A stretch of DNA of 64,000 nt from Sphingobacterium sp. SGR-19 (GTDB taxonomy: Bacteria; Bacteroidota; Bacteroidia; Sphingobacteriales; Sphingobacteriaceae). Position 1 is the stretch's first letter. Every line of letters starts with the position of its first letter. Shown here piece after piece: positions 1 to 8,648 of the stretch. The DNA lies in assembly GCF_011043555.1 (NCBI RefSeq), contig NZ_JAAKGS010000001.1, positions 744,001 to 808,000 on the forward strand. The letters are read 5' to 3'. Position numbers and translations under genes: made by a program. The notes under the pieces are model-generated. The model searched no databases. It worked only from the letters and a program-made list of their open reading frames with translations, and had not been told where the DNA came from.

Positions 1-1
1 G

Positions 2-1591
2 GAAGATGCCCGTTTGTATGAAGCTGTAAAAGGCTGCTCTGACTTTGCCATCGCTTTGGGTATCAACATCCCTACCGGGAAGGACTCGCTATCGATGAAA
101 CAAAAATATCCGAATGGCGAAAACGTAATCGCTCCGGGGACATTGATCATCTCTGCCGCAGGCAACTGTATTAATATCAATAAAGTAATTGAGCCGGTAT
201 TATCAAAAGATGTAGGTTCTATCTACTATATCAACTTGTCGCAGGACACATTCAAGCTAGGAGGCTCTTCCTTTGCACAGATAAACAATAAAATCGGTAA
301 GGAAACACCAACCATCCAAGATGCTGAATACTTTAAAAAGGCATTCAATGCCATACAGGAAGCCATCCTATCAGGTCATGTAGTCGCCGGACACGATGTC
401 GGATCAGGTGGATTGATTACGACGTTATTGGAAATGACATTTGCTGACGTTAACTTGGCTGCACAATACGATTTAAGTGGTTTAGGTGAAAGAGATACAG
501 TTAAAGCATTATTCAACGAAAATATCGCAGTCGTATTACAGGCGAAAGATGATGCCGCTTTTGAAACGGTATTATCTCAAGTAGGCATACAAGTCGTGAA
601 AATCGGAAAAGCTATCAACGGAACCACCGTATCCTTCAAAAATAATGCAGACGAATTTACATTTGACGTAGCGGAAACACGCGATAACTGGTTTAAAACG
701 TCGTTCTTGTTAGACAACAAACAGTCTAAAAACGGCATGGCTCAAGAGCGCTATAACAACTATAAGAACCAACCGCTAAACTATGTATTCCCATCTCAAT
801 TTGACGGCAAAAGGCCTACACGCGCAGCAGAGGCGACAACAAAACCAAAAGCAGCTATCATTCGCGAAAAAGGTTCAAACTCCGAAAGAGAAATGGCTAA
901 CGCCATGTATCTAGCGGGTTTTGATGTAAAAGATGTCCACATGACCGACTTGATTTCGGGTCGCGAAACGCTGGAAGACATTCAATTTATCGGCACTGTG
1001 GGCGGTTTCTCTAATTCCGATGTTTTGGGTTCGGCGAAAGGTTGGGCGGGGGCTTTCCTCTACAATGAGAAAGCGAAAAATGCCCTGGAAAATTTCTTTG
1101 CACGTCCAGACACGATGTCTGTCGGTATCTGTAACGGTTGCCAGTTGTTTATGGAATTGGAACTTATAAATCCGGAACATGAGGTACATGGAAAGATGTT
1201 GCATAATACGTCCCAAAAACACGAATCTAGTTTTGCTTCGGTAAAAATACAAGATAGCAACTCCATTATGTTGTCTACTTTGGCGGGGAGCACATTGGGT
1301 GTATGGATTTCACACGGCGAAGGTAAGTTTAACCTCCCCCACAGCGAAGACCAGTATAATATCGTAGCTAAATATGCTTACGAACAGTACCCGCATAATC
1401 CAAATGGATCGGATTTCAACACCGCTATGCTTTGTGATAATACTGGGCGTCACCTGGTGACCATGCCTCATATCGAACGTTCCATCTTCCAGTGGAATTG
1501 GGCATACTATCCCGCTGACAGACAGGATGAGGTTACCCCTTGGTTGGAAGCCTTTGTGAATGCACGCAAATGGTGTGAACAGCATAAATAA
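2..1591 (+). CDS. purL: Phosphoribosylformylglycinamidine synthase, C-terminal part
   Basis: This is the C-terminal 529 residues of the large PurL that converts FGAR to FGAM with glutamine and ATP in purine synthesis. The reading frame is open back to position 2, so the gene starts outside the window and the TTG at 14 is not its start. The first part belongs to the second synthetase half (GHDVGSGG near residue 125). The last 250 residues are the fused class I glutaminase domain, with the nucleophile motif GICNGCQ encoded at 1123-1143 and the His/Glu pair in MPHIERSIF near the end. One-chain PurL of about 1,220 residues or more is usual in Bacteroidota. A hairpin terminator follows directly. 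The assignment is secure. Confidence 0.97.
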   Translation, partial: EDARLYEAVKGCSDFAIALGINIPTGKDSLSMKQKYPNGENVIAPGTLIISAAGNCININKVIEPVLSKDVGSIYYINLSQDTFKLGGSSFAQINNKIGKETPTIQDAEYFKKAFNAIQEAILSGHVVAGHDVGSGGLITTLLEMTFADVNLAAQYDLSGLGERDTVKALFNENIAVVLQAKDDAAFETVLSQVGIQVVKIGKAINGTTVSFKNNADEFTFDVAETRDNWFKTSFLLDNKQSKNGMAQERYNNYKNQPLNYVFPSQFDGKRPTRAAEATTKPKAAIIREKGSNSEREMANAMYLAGFDVKDVHMTDLISGRETLEDIQFIGTVGGFSNSDVLGSAKGWAGAFLYNEKAKNALENFFARPDTMSVGICNGCQLFMELELINPEHEVHGKMLHNTSQKHESSFASVKIQDSNSIMLSTLAGSTLGVWISHGEGKFNLPHSEDQYNIVAKYAYEQYPHNPNGSDFNTAMLCDNTGRHLVTMPHIERSIFQWNWAYYPADRQDEVTPWLEAFVNARKWCEQHK

Positions 1592-1598
1592 TCAATAA

Positions 1599-1625
1599 GA
1601 CCCGTCAGTTGGCGGGTCTTTTTTG
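1599..1625 (+). terminator. Rho-independent terminator of purL
   Basis: An 8-bp stem GACCCGTC/GGCGGGTC (one G-T pair) with an AGTT loop is followed by TTTTTT. It begins 8 bases after the purL stop. Confidence 0.9.
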
Positions 1626-1668
1626 TATATTCGGAAAACACTATTATGAACATCATGCGAGGAACATT

Positions 1669-2775
1669 ATGAAGAATACGGCCAAAATCATCTGTTTTCT
1701 GCTTTTATCTGTTGTACTTTTTCAGTCGTGCAAGTTAGGAAGATTTGTATTCTATAACTTTGCCAATATCACTGATCATAAAATATTCCCCTACCGAACG
1801 ATAGAAACCTCTTCTTCGGCTTTCATCTTTCCGGAAGCACGTCATCCGAAACAGCCAGATAATATCGATACGGATAAAGGCGATGAACCTTTTGATGCTT
1901 ATTTGGAACGCACTAGAACAGTTGCTTTTCTGGTTATACAAGATGACAGTATACAATATGAAAAATATTTCAACAAATACGCGGAGGAATCCGTCGTTGC
2001 ATCTTTCTCGATGGCAAAATCCATTACATCTATGCTCATTGGCATTGCCATTGAAGAGGGAAAAATTCAATCAGTGGATGAACCTGTCACCAACTATATT
2101 CCGGAATTAAAGCCGAACGGATTTGACGCTGTCACCATAAAACACTTACTGCAAATGACGTCCGGGCTGGATTTTAACGAAAGCTACACCAATCCATTTG
2201 GACACGCGGCTACTTTTTATTATGGCACCAACCTTCGGAAAGCCATCAATAAGTTAAAACTGAAAGATACACCCGGTGAAAAATTTGGTTATACCAGCGG
2301 GACAACCCAACTTCTCGGGCTCGTATTGGAAAGATCGCTAAGAACCCAAACTGTCAGTTCCTATCTGGAAGAAAAAATTTGGAAGCCACTAGGGATGGAA
2401 TACGATGCTACTTGGAGCCTCGATCGGAAAAAAGATGGGCTGGAAAAGACGTTCTGTTGTCTAAATGCCCGCGCAAGAGACTTTGCTAAACTAGGAAGAC
2501 TATATTTATACAACGGGAAATGGAACGATACGCAAATCATTCCGGAACGATGGGTAAAAGCGTCTACTAAATTAGATACTACCGAACATAGTGCCCCATT
2601 TTACCAGTATCAATGGTGGCTCACAAAAAACGCAGAGCAGTTTTACGCACAAGGTATATTAGGGCAATACATTTTTGTTGATCCTGATAAAAACCTTATT
2701 ATTGTTCGTTTGGGTGAAAAAACAAGTAAGGTAAACTGGGTTAGGTTTATTGCTCGAGTCGCTGATTCTTATTAG
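1669..2775 (+). CDS. Serine beta-lactamase-family hydrolase, predicted lipoprotein
   Basis: This 368-residue protein belongs to the beta-lactamase/class C penicillin-binding fold (PF00144 type). The SxxK motif is SMAK at residues 114-117 and the second-motif tyrosine is in GYTSGT. The N-terminus MKNTAKIICF with a hydrophobic stretch ending LFQSC looks like a lipoprotein signal with Cys21 as the lipidated residue, so it probably acts on the periplasmic side of a membrane. I chose the ATG at 1669 because earlier in-frame starts lie in the purL terminator and would bury the signal peptide. The substrate is unknown: the family includes esterases, D-aminopeptidases and peptidoglycan hydrolases, so antibiotic resistance should not be assumed. 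Confidence 0.85.
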   Translation: MKNTAKIICFLLLSVVLFQSCKLGRFVFYNFANITDHKIFPYRTIETSSSAFIFPEARHPKQPDNIDTDKGDEPFDAYLERTRTVAFLVIQDDSIQYEKYFNKYAEESVVASFSMAKSITSMLIGIAIEEGKIQSVDEPVTNYIPELKPNGFDAVTIKHLLQMTSGLDFNESYTNPFGHAATFYYGTNLRKAINKLKLKDTPGEKFGYTSGTTQLLGLVLERSLRTQTVSSYLEEKIWKPLGMEYDATWSLDRKKDGLEKTFCCLNARARDFAKLGRLYLYNGKWNDTQIIPERWVKASTKLDTTEHSAPFYQYQWWLTKNAEQFYAQGILGQYIFVDPDKNLIIVRLGEKTSKVNWVRFIARVADSY

Positions 2776-2796
2776 GCTCCTATCCCCAATTTTCTC

Positions 2797-3807
2797 CTAT
2801 TCAGAATCTTCCATATTTTCATTAGATCCTGTGGTCCTATTCCATGAATTTTGCTTGGGAATATTCGTCTCCGTTTCTGTTACCGCTTGCTGGTACCTCG
2901 CCATCGCATAAGCAGTTGTAGGTAAAAAAATAAAGACAAAAAGCCCTCCGAAAAATCCCGCAAATTGCCCTATTAGGCCGCTACACAACAAAACAAATAG
3001 CGGATATGAAAACAATAATACCGAGAAGAGTAATGAATCGTAGAATATGGTGCCGTCAGTTTTCTTTTTAACGTAATCCCGCCATACACGATAAAACCAA
3101 AACTGCGTGTAATATCCTATTTTGGCGAGGATACGCCAAAAACGATTATCTTTGCTTAAAGCCAGTTCGGCAATCCAAGGGCTTTCGACTACCGCTTCGC
3201 GGAGATTATTCCGCACATCCCGGATAATATCTGCTGTTTGTACTTTATGATCGTTTATATACTCCGTTGTATCTAAAGGCGGCAATGCCTCCAATTCCAT
3301 CGCTTTCGGTACATGTCGGAAAGAGTTATAATTTAAAGTATAGGTTTGAATTTGCAAAGGCAAGTCTACCCTGTAAGAGCGTTCCAACAGCGATATTAAT
3401 CCACCGTTCATAAAAGGTTGTAATTCCCAGAGATTTCGAGATCTGCCTTCGGGAAATATCAGCACATGTTGCCCTGCAGCCAATCGTCGCATGCACTCAT
3501 CGAATGTAAAATCATTCTTCACAGCAAAGTCCTCGTCATCGTTCCGTTTATAGACGGGTAACATATATAGCGATCGTAGGACTACATTTGCTACCGGATG
3601 TTTAAAAATATCTCCTCTTGCGAGAAAGCAAATTTTTGCCGGCACATACGCCGCAATCACCAAGGCATCCAAAAAAGAGTTAGGGTGATTCGCTATGATA
3701 ATAGTGGGATAGGTATATCGAGCCAGTCGTAGATTCCTAGCTTTCAATCGGGGAGCATACCACATCAATCCCAAACGTACAAACAATCGTAATATGGAAT
3801 AAAACAT
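2797..3807 (-). CDS. Lysophospholipid/glycerol-phosphate acyltransferase (PlsC superfamily)
   Basis: This 336-residue membrane enzyme carries the acyltransferase block NHPNSFLD (His41, Asp47) and FPEGRSRN (Glu119, Arg121). The histidine and aspartate are five residues apart rather than the classical four, a variant I associate with Gpt2-like relatives of PlsC. Hydrophobic segments around residues 240-290 suggest a membrane-embedded C-terminal half, which ordinary PlsC lacks. It probably acylates a glycerolipid on the cytoplasmic face of the inner membrane, but the exact acceptor cannot be read from sequence. It converges with the serine hydrolase 21 bases away, and its start faces the 21-bp minisatellite. 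Confidence 0.85.
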   Translation of the reverse strand: MFYSILRLFVRLGLMWYAPRLKARNLRLARYTYPTIIIANHPNSFLDALVIAAYVPAKICFLARGDIFKHPVANVVLRSLYMLPVYKRNDDEDFAVKNDFTFDECMRRLAAGQHVLIFPEGRSRNLWELQPFMNGGLISLLERSYRVDLPLQIQTYTLNYNSFRHVPKAMELEALPPLDTTEYINDHKVQTADIIRDVRNNLREAVVESPWIAELALSKDNRFWRILAKIGYYTQFWFYRVWRDYVKKKTDGTIFYDSLLFSVLLFSYPLFVLLCSGLIGQFAGFFGGLFVFIFLPTTAYAMARYQQAVTETETNIPKQNSWNRTTGSNENMEDSE

Positions 3808-3879
3808 ATCGTTAAGATATACTTATGTTGTTACCTTTTAAACATTTTTTTTCTAAAAAAGTTTAATCCCTATCTTTTC

Positions 3880-4175
3880 AATAATTCTCTTTTCGCTAAC
3901 ACGAACGATGCATTCGTGTTAACGAATTCTCTTTTCCTTATAAAGAACGATGCGTTCATCAACACGAATAGTCTTTTCCTCATAATGAATAGTGCTTTCC
4001 TGTTGGCGAATTCTCTTTTCTTTATAAAGAACGATGCGTTCATCAACACGAATAGCCTTTTCTTCATAATGAATAGTGCTTTCCTGTTGGCGAATACTCT
4101 TTTCTTTATAAAGAACGACGCGTTCGTCAACACGAATAGCCTTTTCCCCATGAAGAATATTGTATTCTTGTTGGG
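3880..4175. repeat. 21-bp minisatellite, 13 in-phase units plus one degenerate
   Basis: The 419-base gap between the acyltransferase and kdsB is largely tandem repeat. Units start every 21 bases from 3901 to 4153 with no phase slip, and a degenerate one lies at 3880. Nearly every unit holds GAA, seven bases, then TTC (for example GAACGATGCGTTC), so each is a small inverted repeat. A higher-order period of 84 bp (four units) is also clear: 3924, 4008 and 4092 begin almost identical blocks. Because 21 is divisible by three, both strands stay open for about 90 codons, but neither frame has a convincing start or family resemblance. I treat it as non-coding. The remaining flanks (3808-3879 and 4176-4215) are AT-rich without other features. 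Confidence 0.9.
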
Positions 4176-4215
4176 GAAATTTTGATTATTTTTTTGAGGT
4201 AAACAAAGTAATGAC

Positions 4216-4223
4216 TTACTTTG
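4216..4223 (+). promoter_or_regulatory. Possible -7 element directly before kdsB
   Basis: TTACTTTG differs from the Bacteroidota -7 consensus TAnnTTTG at one position and ends three bases before the kdsB ATG. If used, the transcript would be leaderless. No clear -33 element is seen. Confidence 0.35.
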
Positions 4224-4226
4224 GAT

Positions 4227-4970
4227 ATGAGAACAATTGGAATTATCCCGGCAAGGTATGAATCGTCCCGTTTTCCGGGAAAACCATTAGTTGATATCGG
4301 CGGCAAATCCATGATTCAACGTGTTTACGAACAGGTGAAAGGTTGCGCTAGTCTTTCGGAAGTTATTGTAGCTACGGACGATGCCAGAATTGAGGAGCAT
4401 GTGCGTTCATTTGCCGGAAATGTGATTGTGACATCTTCAACCCACCAATCAGGAACAGATCGTTGTGCGGAGGTGGTTTCGAAAATAAGCGGTTTTGATG
4501 TGGCCATTAATATTCAGGGTGACGAACCTTTTATAAGTCCGTTGCAGATTGAGCTCTTGGGTAATCTTTTTCAAGATGCAGCAACTGAAATAGGAACCTT
4601 GGTAAAAAAAATAGACAACCCCGATGATCTATTTAATGAAAGCACACCGAAAGTGGTGGTCAATTCCAGAAAAGAAGCTATGTATTTTTCGCGACAGACC
4701 ATCCCTTTTCAACGCGGGGCAAAACAAAACGACTGGATAAACAATTATACCTATTTTAAACATATCGGCATATATGGCTATAAAGTGGATATATTAAAAG
4801 AAATTACGAAACTTTCTGTGTCTTCGTATGAAAAAGCAGAAGGGTTAGAACAACTACGGTGGTTAGAAAATGGTTACAAGATCAAAATAGCAGAGACCGA
4901 ATTTGACACCATCGCCGTCGACCACCCTGAAGATGTCGAGCTTATCAAAAGGAAATTTTTTAGCCTATAA
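4227..4970 (+). CDS. kdsB: 3-deoxy-manno-octulosonate cytidylyltransferase
   Basis: KdsB activates KDO with CTP to give CMP-KDO for the lipopolysaccharide inner core. The product is 247 residues, the usual length. It opens with the nucleotide-binding signature IPARYESSRFPGKPL and has the metal-binding segment INIQGDEPFI near residue 95, both typical of the family. The ATG at 4227 fits the family N-terminus; a TTG two codons upstream is less likely. It lies just after the 21-bp minisatellite and 20 bases before a HAD-family gene on the same strand. Two more KDO genes, kdsA and kdsD, occur 11-15 kb further on. Confidence 0.96.
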   Translation: MRTIGIIPARYESSRFPGKPLVDIGGKSMIQRVYEQVKGCASLSEVIVATDDARIEEHVRSFAGNVIVTSSTHQSGTDRCAEVVSKISGFDVAINIQGDEPFISPLQIELLGNLFQDAATEIGTLVKKIDNPDDLFNESTPKVVVNSRKEAMYFSRQTIPFQRGAKQNDWINNYTYFKHIGIYGYKVDILKEITKLSVSSYEKAEGLEQLRWLENGYKIKIAETEFDTIAVDHPEDVELIKRKFFSL

Positions 4971-4975
4971 AAACG

Positions 4976-4983
4976 TATCTTTG
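4976..4983 (+). promoter_or_regulatory. -7 promoter element of the HAD gene
   Basis: TATCTTTG is a perfect TAnnTTTG and ends seven bases before the ATG of the HAD gene. The transcription start would fall at or next to the start codon. The -33 region is poor. Confidence 0.5.
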
Positions 4984-4990
4984 CCACATT

Positions 4991-5650
4991 ATGAATCCAT
5001 TTGCAGTTATTTTTGACATGGACGGAGTTATCTGCCATACGAACCCCTATCATGCTAAAGCTTTTGAACAATTTTTTGACAAATATAAAATCCCCTATAC
5101 GGAAAAGGAATTTGAAGAACATATGTATGGAAAGCATAATAGTTATATTATGACACATTTCTTCAAAAGGGAGATTATAGGGCAAGAATTGAAACAGTTG
5201 GAAGAAGAAAAGGAAGCTCTTTTCCGGAAAATATATCACCAAGAAGTTGTTCCATTACCTCATTATCTGCCGTTTCTGGATGACTTAAAATCTGCCGGAT
5301 TTAAGACAGCTGTGGCGACCTCAGCACCTTTGGCAAATCTAAAATTGATTTTGGACAGCTTACAAATCGATGCTAGGATGGATTCGCTAATGGCAAGCGA
5401 AGATGTCTCCCAACATAAGCCTCATCCCGAGGTTTATCTAAAGTCTGCTGAAAAACTAGGGGTATCACCGGATGCTTGCGTTGTATTTGAAGATTCTTTT
5501 TCCGGTGTAACCGCTGCATTAAATGCGGGAATGAAGGTGGTGGGGGTATTGAGTTCTCACAGTCGAGAGGAATTGCCTCCATGTTCTCTATACATCAATG
5601 ATTATCGCGAAATAAACGCAACACGCGTACTGAACTTATTACAACAATAG
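4991..5650 (+). CDS. HAD-superfamily phosphatase/phosphoglucomutase-like hydrolase
   Basis: This 219-residue enzyme is a subfamily I HAD hydrolase of the beta-phosphoglucomutase/phosphatase group. The nucleophile motif is DMDGV at residues 9-13, motif II is ATSAP, and motifs III/IV are KPHPEVY and FEDSFSGV. The helical cap lies between residues 15 and 85. Such proteins act in the cytoplasm on sugar or nucleotide phosphates; the substrate cannot be named. It sits 20 bases after kdsB, yet it is not KdsC: that enzyme is about 170 residues and capless. The TauE-type exporter gene follows after three bases, so the two are probably co-transcribed. Confidence 0.85.
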   Translation: MNPFAVIFDMDGVICHTNPYHAKAFEQFFDKYKIPYTEKEFEEHMYGKHNSYIMTHFFKREIIGQELKQLEEEKEALFRKIYHQEVVPLPHYLPFLDDLKSAGFKTAVATSAPLANLKLILDSLQIDARMDSLMASEDVSQHKPHPEVYLKSAEKLGVSPDACVVFEDSFSGVTAALNAGMKVVGVLSSHSREELPPCSLYINDYREINATRVLNLLQQ

Positions 5651-5653
5651 TTC

Positions 5654-6418
5654 ATGGGCGAAGCACTACAACTTATTTCTTCCCCTTGGGGATGGGTCTT
5701 ATATTTTGTATGTGCCTTGCTAATAGGTATGTCTAAAACAGGCATCCAGAATATCGGCACATTGGCCGTCCCCCTATTCGCCTTCCTGTTTGGCGCAAAA
5801 TATTCAACGGGTATCGTGCTCATCCTCCTTTGTATTGCAGACTTGGTCGCCGTTATCTATTACAGAAAAGAGTTTCTGTGGAAAGAAGTGAAGATATTAT
5901 TACCCGCTGCGCTATTTGGACTCGTTGTCGGTTTACTCCTGGGGAATTATATTAATGATAAATTATTTAAGCTACTGATTGGTGCATGCATCATTGTAGG
6001 AGTAGGTATCATGATCTGGTTGGAAAAAACCTCTCAACAGAGGCAAGACAGACTGACAAAAAACCGATGGTATTCGCCTATTTTCGGTTTTATTCTGGGT
6101 TTCTCCACTATGATAGGTAATGCCGCCGGCCCTGCTCTTTCCGTCTATATGCTCTCGAAGCGATTGAGCAAGATCAGTTTTGCCGCTACCTCCGCTTGGT
6201 TTATTATGCTTTTGAATTTCACTAAAATCCCCTTACAGGCATTTGTGTGGCATAACCTTACTTGGTCAGGCATTTATCTGAATTTATTTGCTATCCCTTT
6301 CATTCTTTTAGGTGGTTTCATAGGTATAAAAATAATCAAGATCCTTCCAGAAAAGAAATTCCGCATGCTTATTATAACACTGGTCGTTATTTCAGCAATA
6401 TTGCTAATCGTATTGTGA
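5654..6418 (+). CDS. TauE/SafE-family sulfite or organic anion exporter
   Basis: This 254-residue inner-membrane protein has about seven to eight hydrophobic segments and the two family half-repeats, marked by GMSKTGIQNIG near residue 25 and GNAAGPALSVY near residue 155. TauE/SafE proteins export small anions such as sulfite or sulfoacetate, but most members have no proven substrate. It starts three bases after the HAD gene and its stop is one base from the stop of a convergent small acetyltransferase gene. No sulfur-metabolism gene lies nearby to narrow the substrate. Confidence 0.85.
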   Translation: MGEALQLISSPWGWVLYFVCALLIGMSKTGIQNIGTLAVPLFAFLFGAKYSTGIVLILLCIADLVAVIYYRKEFLWKEVKILLPAALFGLVVGLLLGNYINDKLFKLLIGACIIVGVGIMIWLEKTSQQRQDRLTKNRWYSPIFGFILGFSTMIGNAAGPALSVYMLSKRLSKISFAATSAWFIMLLNFTKIPLQAFVWHNLTWSGIYLNLFAIPFILLGGFIGIKIIKILPEKKFRMLIITLVVISAILLIVL

Positions 6419-6419
6419 C

Positions 6420-6692
6420 CTACGCCAACATATCTTGTTCACTCGGGTAGCGATCAAATACAGTTTTCGCGAACGAGCAAGCTGGAACTACTTTCCATCC
6501 ATTGTCCCTTGCCTGGCGGATAGCGGCCAAAACAAGTTCCTCCGCAATTTTATTACCCCGATAAAAAGGTTCAACCTCGGCGTGGGAGATCGTCATTACA
6601 TTATTGTCTACTTGATAAATTAACTCACCAATCTGTACTTCATCATTCAGGGCCAGCCATCTGCCGCTATCTGCTACATGTGTTAATTCCAT
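6420..6692 (-). CDS. Small GNAT-family N-acetyltransferase (YjdJ/COG2388 type)
   Basis: This 90-residue protein matches the short GNAT group containing YjdJ. The acetyl-CoA loop region is VEPFYRGNKIAEELVLAAI (residues 41-59), followed by the WKVVPACSF strand and a YPSE end typical of this group. Proteins of this size comprise only the central GNAT core; their acceptor is unknown. The gene converges with the TauE-type gene with one base between the two stops, leaving no room for a terminator. Confidence 0.85.
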   Translation of the reverse strand: MELTHVADSGRWLALNDEVQIGELIYQVDNNVMTISHAEVEPFYRGNKIAEELVLAAIRQARDNGWKVVPACSFAKTVFDRYPSEQDMLA

Positions 6693-6809
6693 AATATCAA
6701 TGTTTTTTTAAGATAGTTTATCATATGTTTTCAAATAAATATAACAAAATTTTGGGATAATAGTTCTTTAGCCGTATAAAGCTTACATTAAAAAAATAAA
6801 AATCCTATG

Positions 6810-6817
6810 TATCTTTG
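6810..6817 (+). promoter_or_regulatory. -7 promoter element of mqnC
   Basis: TATCTTTG matches TAnnTTTG perfectly and ends six bases before the mqnC ATG, which implies a leaderless or near-leaderless transcript. No good -33 element is visible. Confidence 0.5.
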
Positions 6818-6823
6818 TTGACG

Positions 6824-7945
6824 ATGAATGTAGACAAATTACTTGAGCGTGCGCTTAATTTCGAATTCCTATCTAAGGACGAGGGTATTTATCTATACCA
6901 AAATGCTGCGACGGCAGATCTGACCTATGTCGCTAATGCATTACGAAAACTACAAGTTCCTCATGGCAAAGTTACTTGGCAGATTGACCGCAACGTCAAT
7001 ACAACCAATGTCTGTATTGCGAACTGTAAATTCTGTAATTTCTTTCGCCGTCCGGGGCATGAAGAAAGCTATATTACCGATATTGAATCGTATAAACAGA
7101 AAATCGAAGAAACATTTCGATATGGTGGCGACCAATTGCTTTTACAGGGCGGTCATCACCCGGATCTAGGCCTTACGTTTTACACGAGCTTGTTCAAGCA
7201 GCTTAAAGAACTTTATCCTACCCTCAAACTACACTCACTTGGACCACCTGAAATTGCCCACGTCGCAAAACTAGAGGGACTTTCCCATATTGAAGTACTT
7301 CGTGCATTGAAGGAATCGGGATTGGATTCGCTTCCAGGTGCAGGAGCTGAAATACTAAACGACCGGGTACGCAGATTAATTTCAAAAGGTAAGTGTGGCG
7401 GACAGGAATGGTTGGATGTCATGCGCGCTGCCCATCAAATCAATTTACCTACATCGGCTACGATGATGTTCGGCCATATTGAAACGATAGAAGAGCGTTT
7501 TGAACATCTAGTATGGATTCGCGAAGTCCAACACGAAAAACCTGTCGATGCTTACGGGTTCATTGCCTTTATACCCTGGCCTTTTCAAGATGACGGCACC
7601 TTGCTAAAACGCCTTCGCGGCATCACCAATAATGTAAGTAGCGAAGAATATATCCGAATGATTGCATTGAGTCGTATTATGTTACCCAACATCAAGAACA
7701 TACAGGCGTCGTGGCTCACTGTAGGAAAGAAAACCGCACAACTTTGTTTACACGCGGGGGCCAACGACTTCGGCTCTATTATGATAGAAGAAAATGTCGT
7801 TTCCGCTGCAGGTGCACCGCATCGCTTCACTTCTACATCTATACAGGAGGCTATCTTGGAAGCTGGTTTTGAACCTCAATTACGTACACAAAAATATGAG
7901 TTCAGACAGCTGCCGCAGATGGAAGAACAAGTCATTAACTACTAA
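6824..7945 (+). CDS. mqnC: Cyclic dehypoxanthine futalosine synthase
   Basis: MqnC is the radical SAM enzyme that closes the ring of dehypoxanthine futalosine in the futalosine route to menaquinone. The product is 373 residues. The cluster motif is CIANCKFC near residue 63 (CxxxCxxC), followed by GGDQLLLQGGHHPDLGL and the SAM/substrate segments MMFGHIET and PWPFQDDGT, all family hallmarks. The ATG at 6824 gives the usual N-terminus; an in-frame TTG three codons earlier overlaps the promoter. scpB follows after 11 bases. No other mqn gene lies in the window, which is normal since these genes are often dispersed. Confidence 0.95.
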   Translation: MNVDKLLERALNFEFLSKDEGIYLYQNAATADLTYVANALRKLQVPHGKVTWQIDRNVNTTNVCIANCKFCNFFRRPGHEESYITDIESYKQKIEETFRYGGDQLLLQGGHHPDLGLTFYTSLFKQLKELYPTLKLHSLGPPEIAHVAKLEGLSHIEVLRALKESGLDSLPGAGAEILNDRVRRLISKGKCGGQEWLDVMRAAHQINLPTSATMMFGHIETIEERFEHLVWIREVQHEKPVDAYGFIAFIPWPFQDDGTLLKRLRGITNNVSSEEYIRMIALSRIMLPNIKNIQASWLTVGKKTAQLCLHAGANDFGSIMIEENVVSAAGAPHRFTSTSIQEAILEAGFEPQLRTQKYEFRQLPQMEEQVINY

Positions 7946-7956
7946 AGTATATCATC

Positions 7957-8517
7957 GTGAAGGATATATTGTTAAATATAGAGGCTATTATTTTTGCATC
8001 CGAAGAGGGAATCAATGCCAATGATCTAAAACAGGTACTTAAAGATGCCTTAGCCATCGACATCAATAAACAAGAAGTATTAGACCTGTTAAAGAAGATA
8101 GAGGAAAAATATGAAGCCGAAGAACATATCTTTAGCCTAAAGATTTTTAATAGACATTATCAGTTTCTAACTAAAGAAAAGTACCACGAAGCGGTCAACC
8201 AACTTCAAGCACATAAGGACAAAAAGAAACTTAGCCAAGCTGCCTTGGAAACACTGTCTATCATTGCCTATCGACAACCTATTACCAAATTGGAGGTGGA
8301 ACAAATTCGAGGTGTGAACTGTGATTATTCTATTCAACGGCTGTTGGAAAAAAATTTAATTGAAATTGCTGGGAAAGCGGAAACCATCGGTAAACCTCTC
8401 TTATATACGACCAGCGGGCAATTTATGCAACATTTCGGTATTAAGTCGGTTAAAGATTTACCCCAGCTGAAAGACATTATCACGGAGGATAATAGTATAG
8501 GCGAAGCCTCAAAATAG
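7957..8517 (+). CDS. scpB: Segregation and condensation protein B
   Basis: ScpB is the winged-helix accessory subunit of the SMC-ScpA condensin. The 186-residue product has the usual two winged-helix domains, with the conserved ALETLSIIAYRQPITK, the following RGV segment and the TSGQFMQHFGIKSVKDLPQL end. The start is GTG at 7957, 11 bases after mqnC, and co-transcription with mqnC is likely. Length and motifs are normal. Confidence 0.95.
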   Translation: MKDILLNIEAIIFASEEGINANDLKQVLKDALAIDINKQEVLDLLKKIEEKYEAEEHIFSLKIFNRHYQFLTKEKYHEAVNQLQAHKDKKKLSQAALETLSIIAYRQPITKLEVEQIRGVNCDYSIQRLLEKNLIEIAGKAETIGKPLLYTTSGQFMQHFGIKSVKDLPQLKDIITEDNSIGEASK

Positions 8518-8648
8518 CTTACAGGCATTTTAACTTACTGGCTGACAGGTGATAAAAAAACAAAAAAAATTTCAAGTTAGAAGATTCTTGATTATTTTTA
8601 CGGTCGATAACAAACAGTAGATTTATCATTTATTAACACGACAAGACT

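Noticed and set aside
3870..4185. Open frames of about 90 codons on both strands across the minisatellite
   Set aside because: They exist because the repeat length is a multiple of three; products are simple heptad-like repeats with starts inside the array and no known family.
4991..5650. HAD gene as kdsC, given its position after kdsB
   Set aside because: It has a helical cap and the beta-phosphoglucomutase-type DMDGV and FEDSFSGV motifs; KdsC is shorter and capless.
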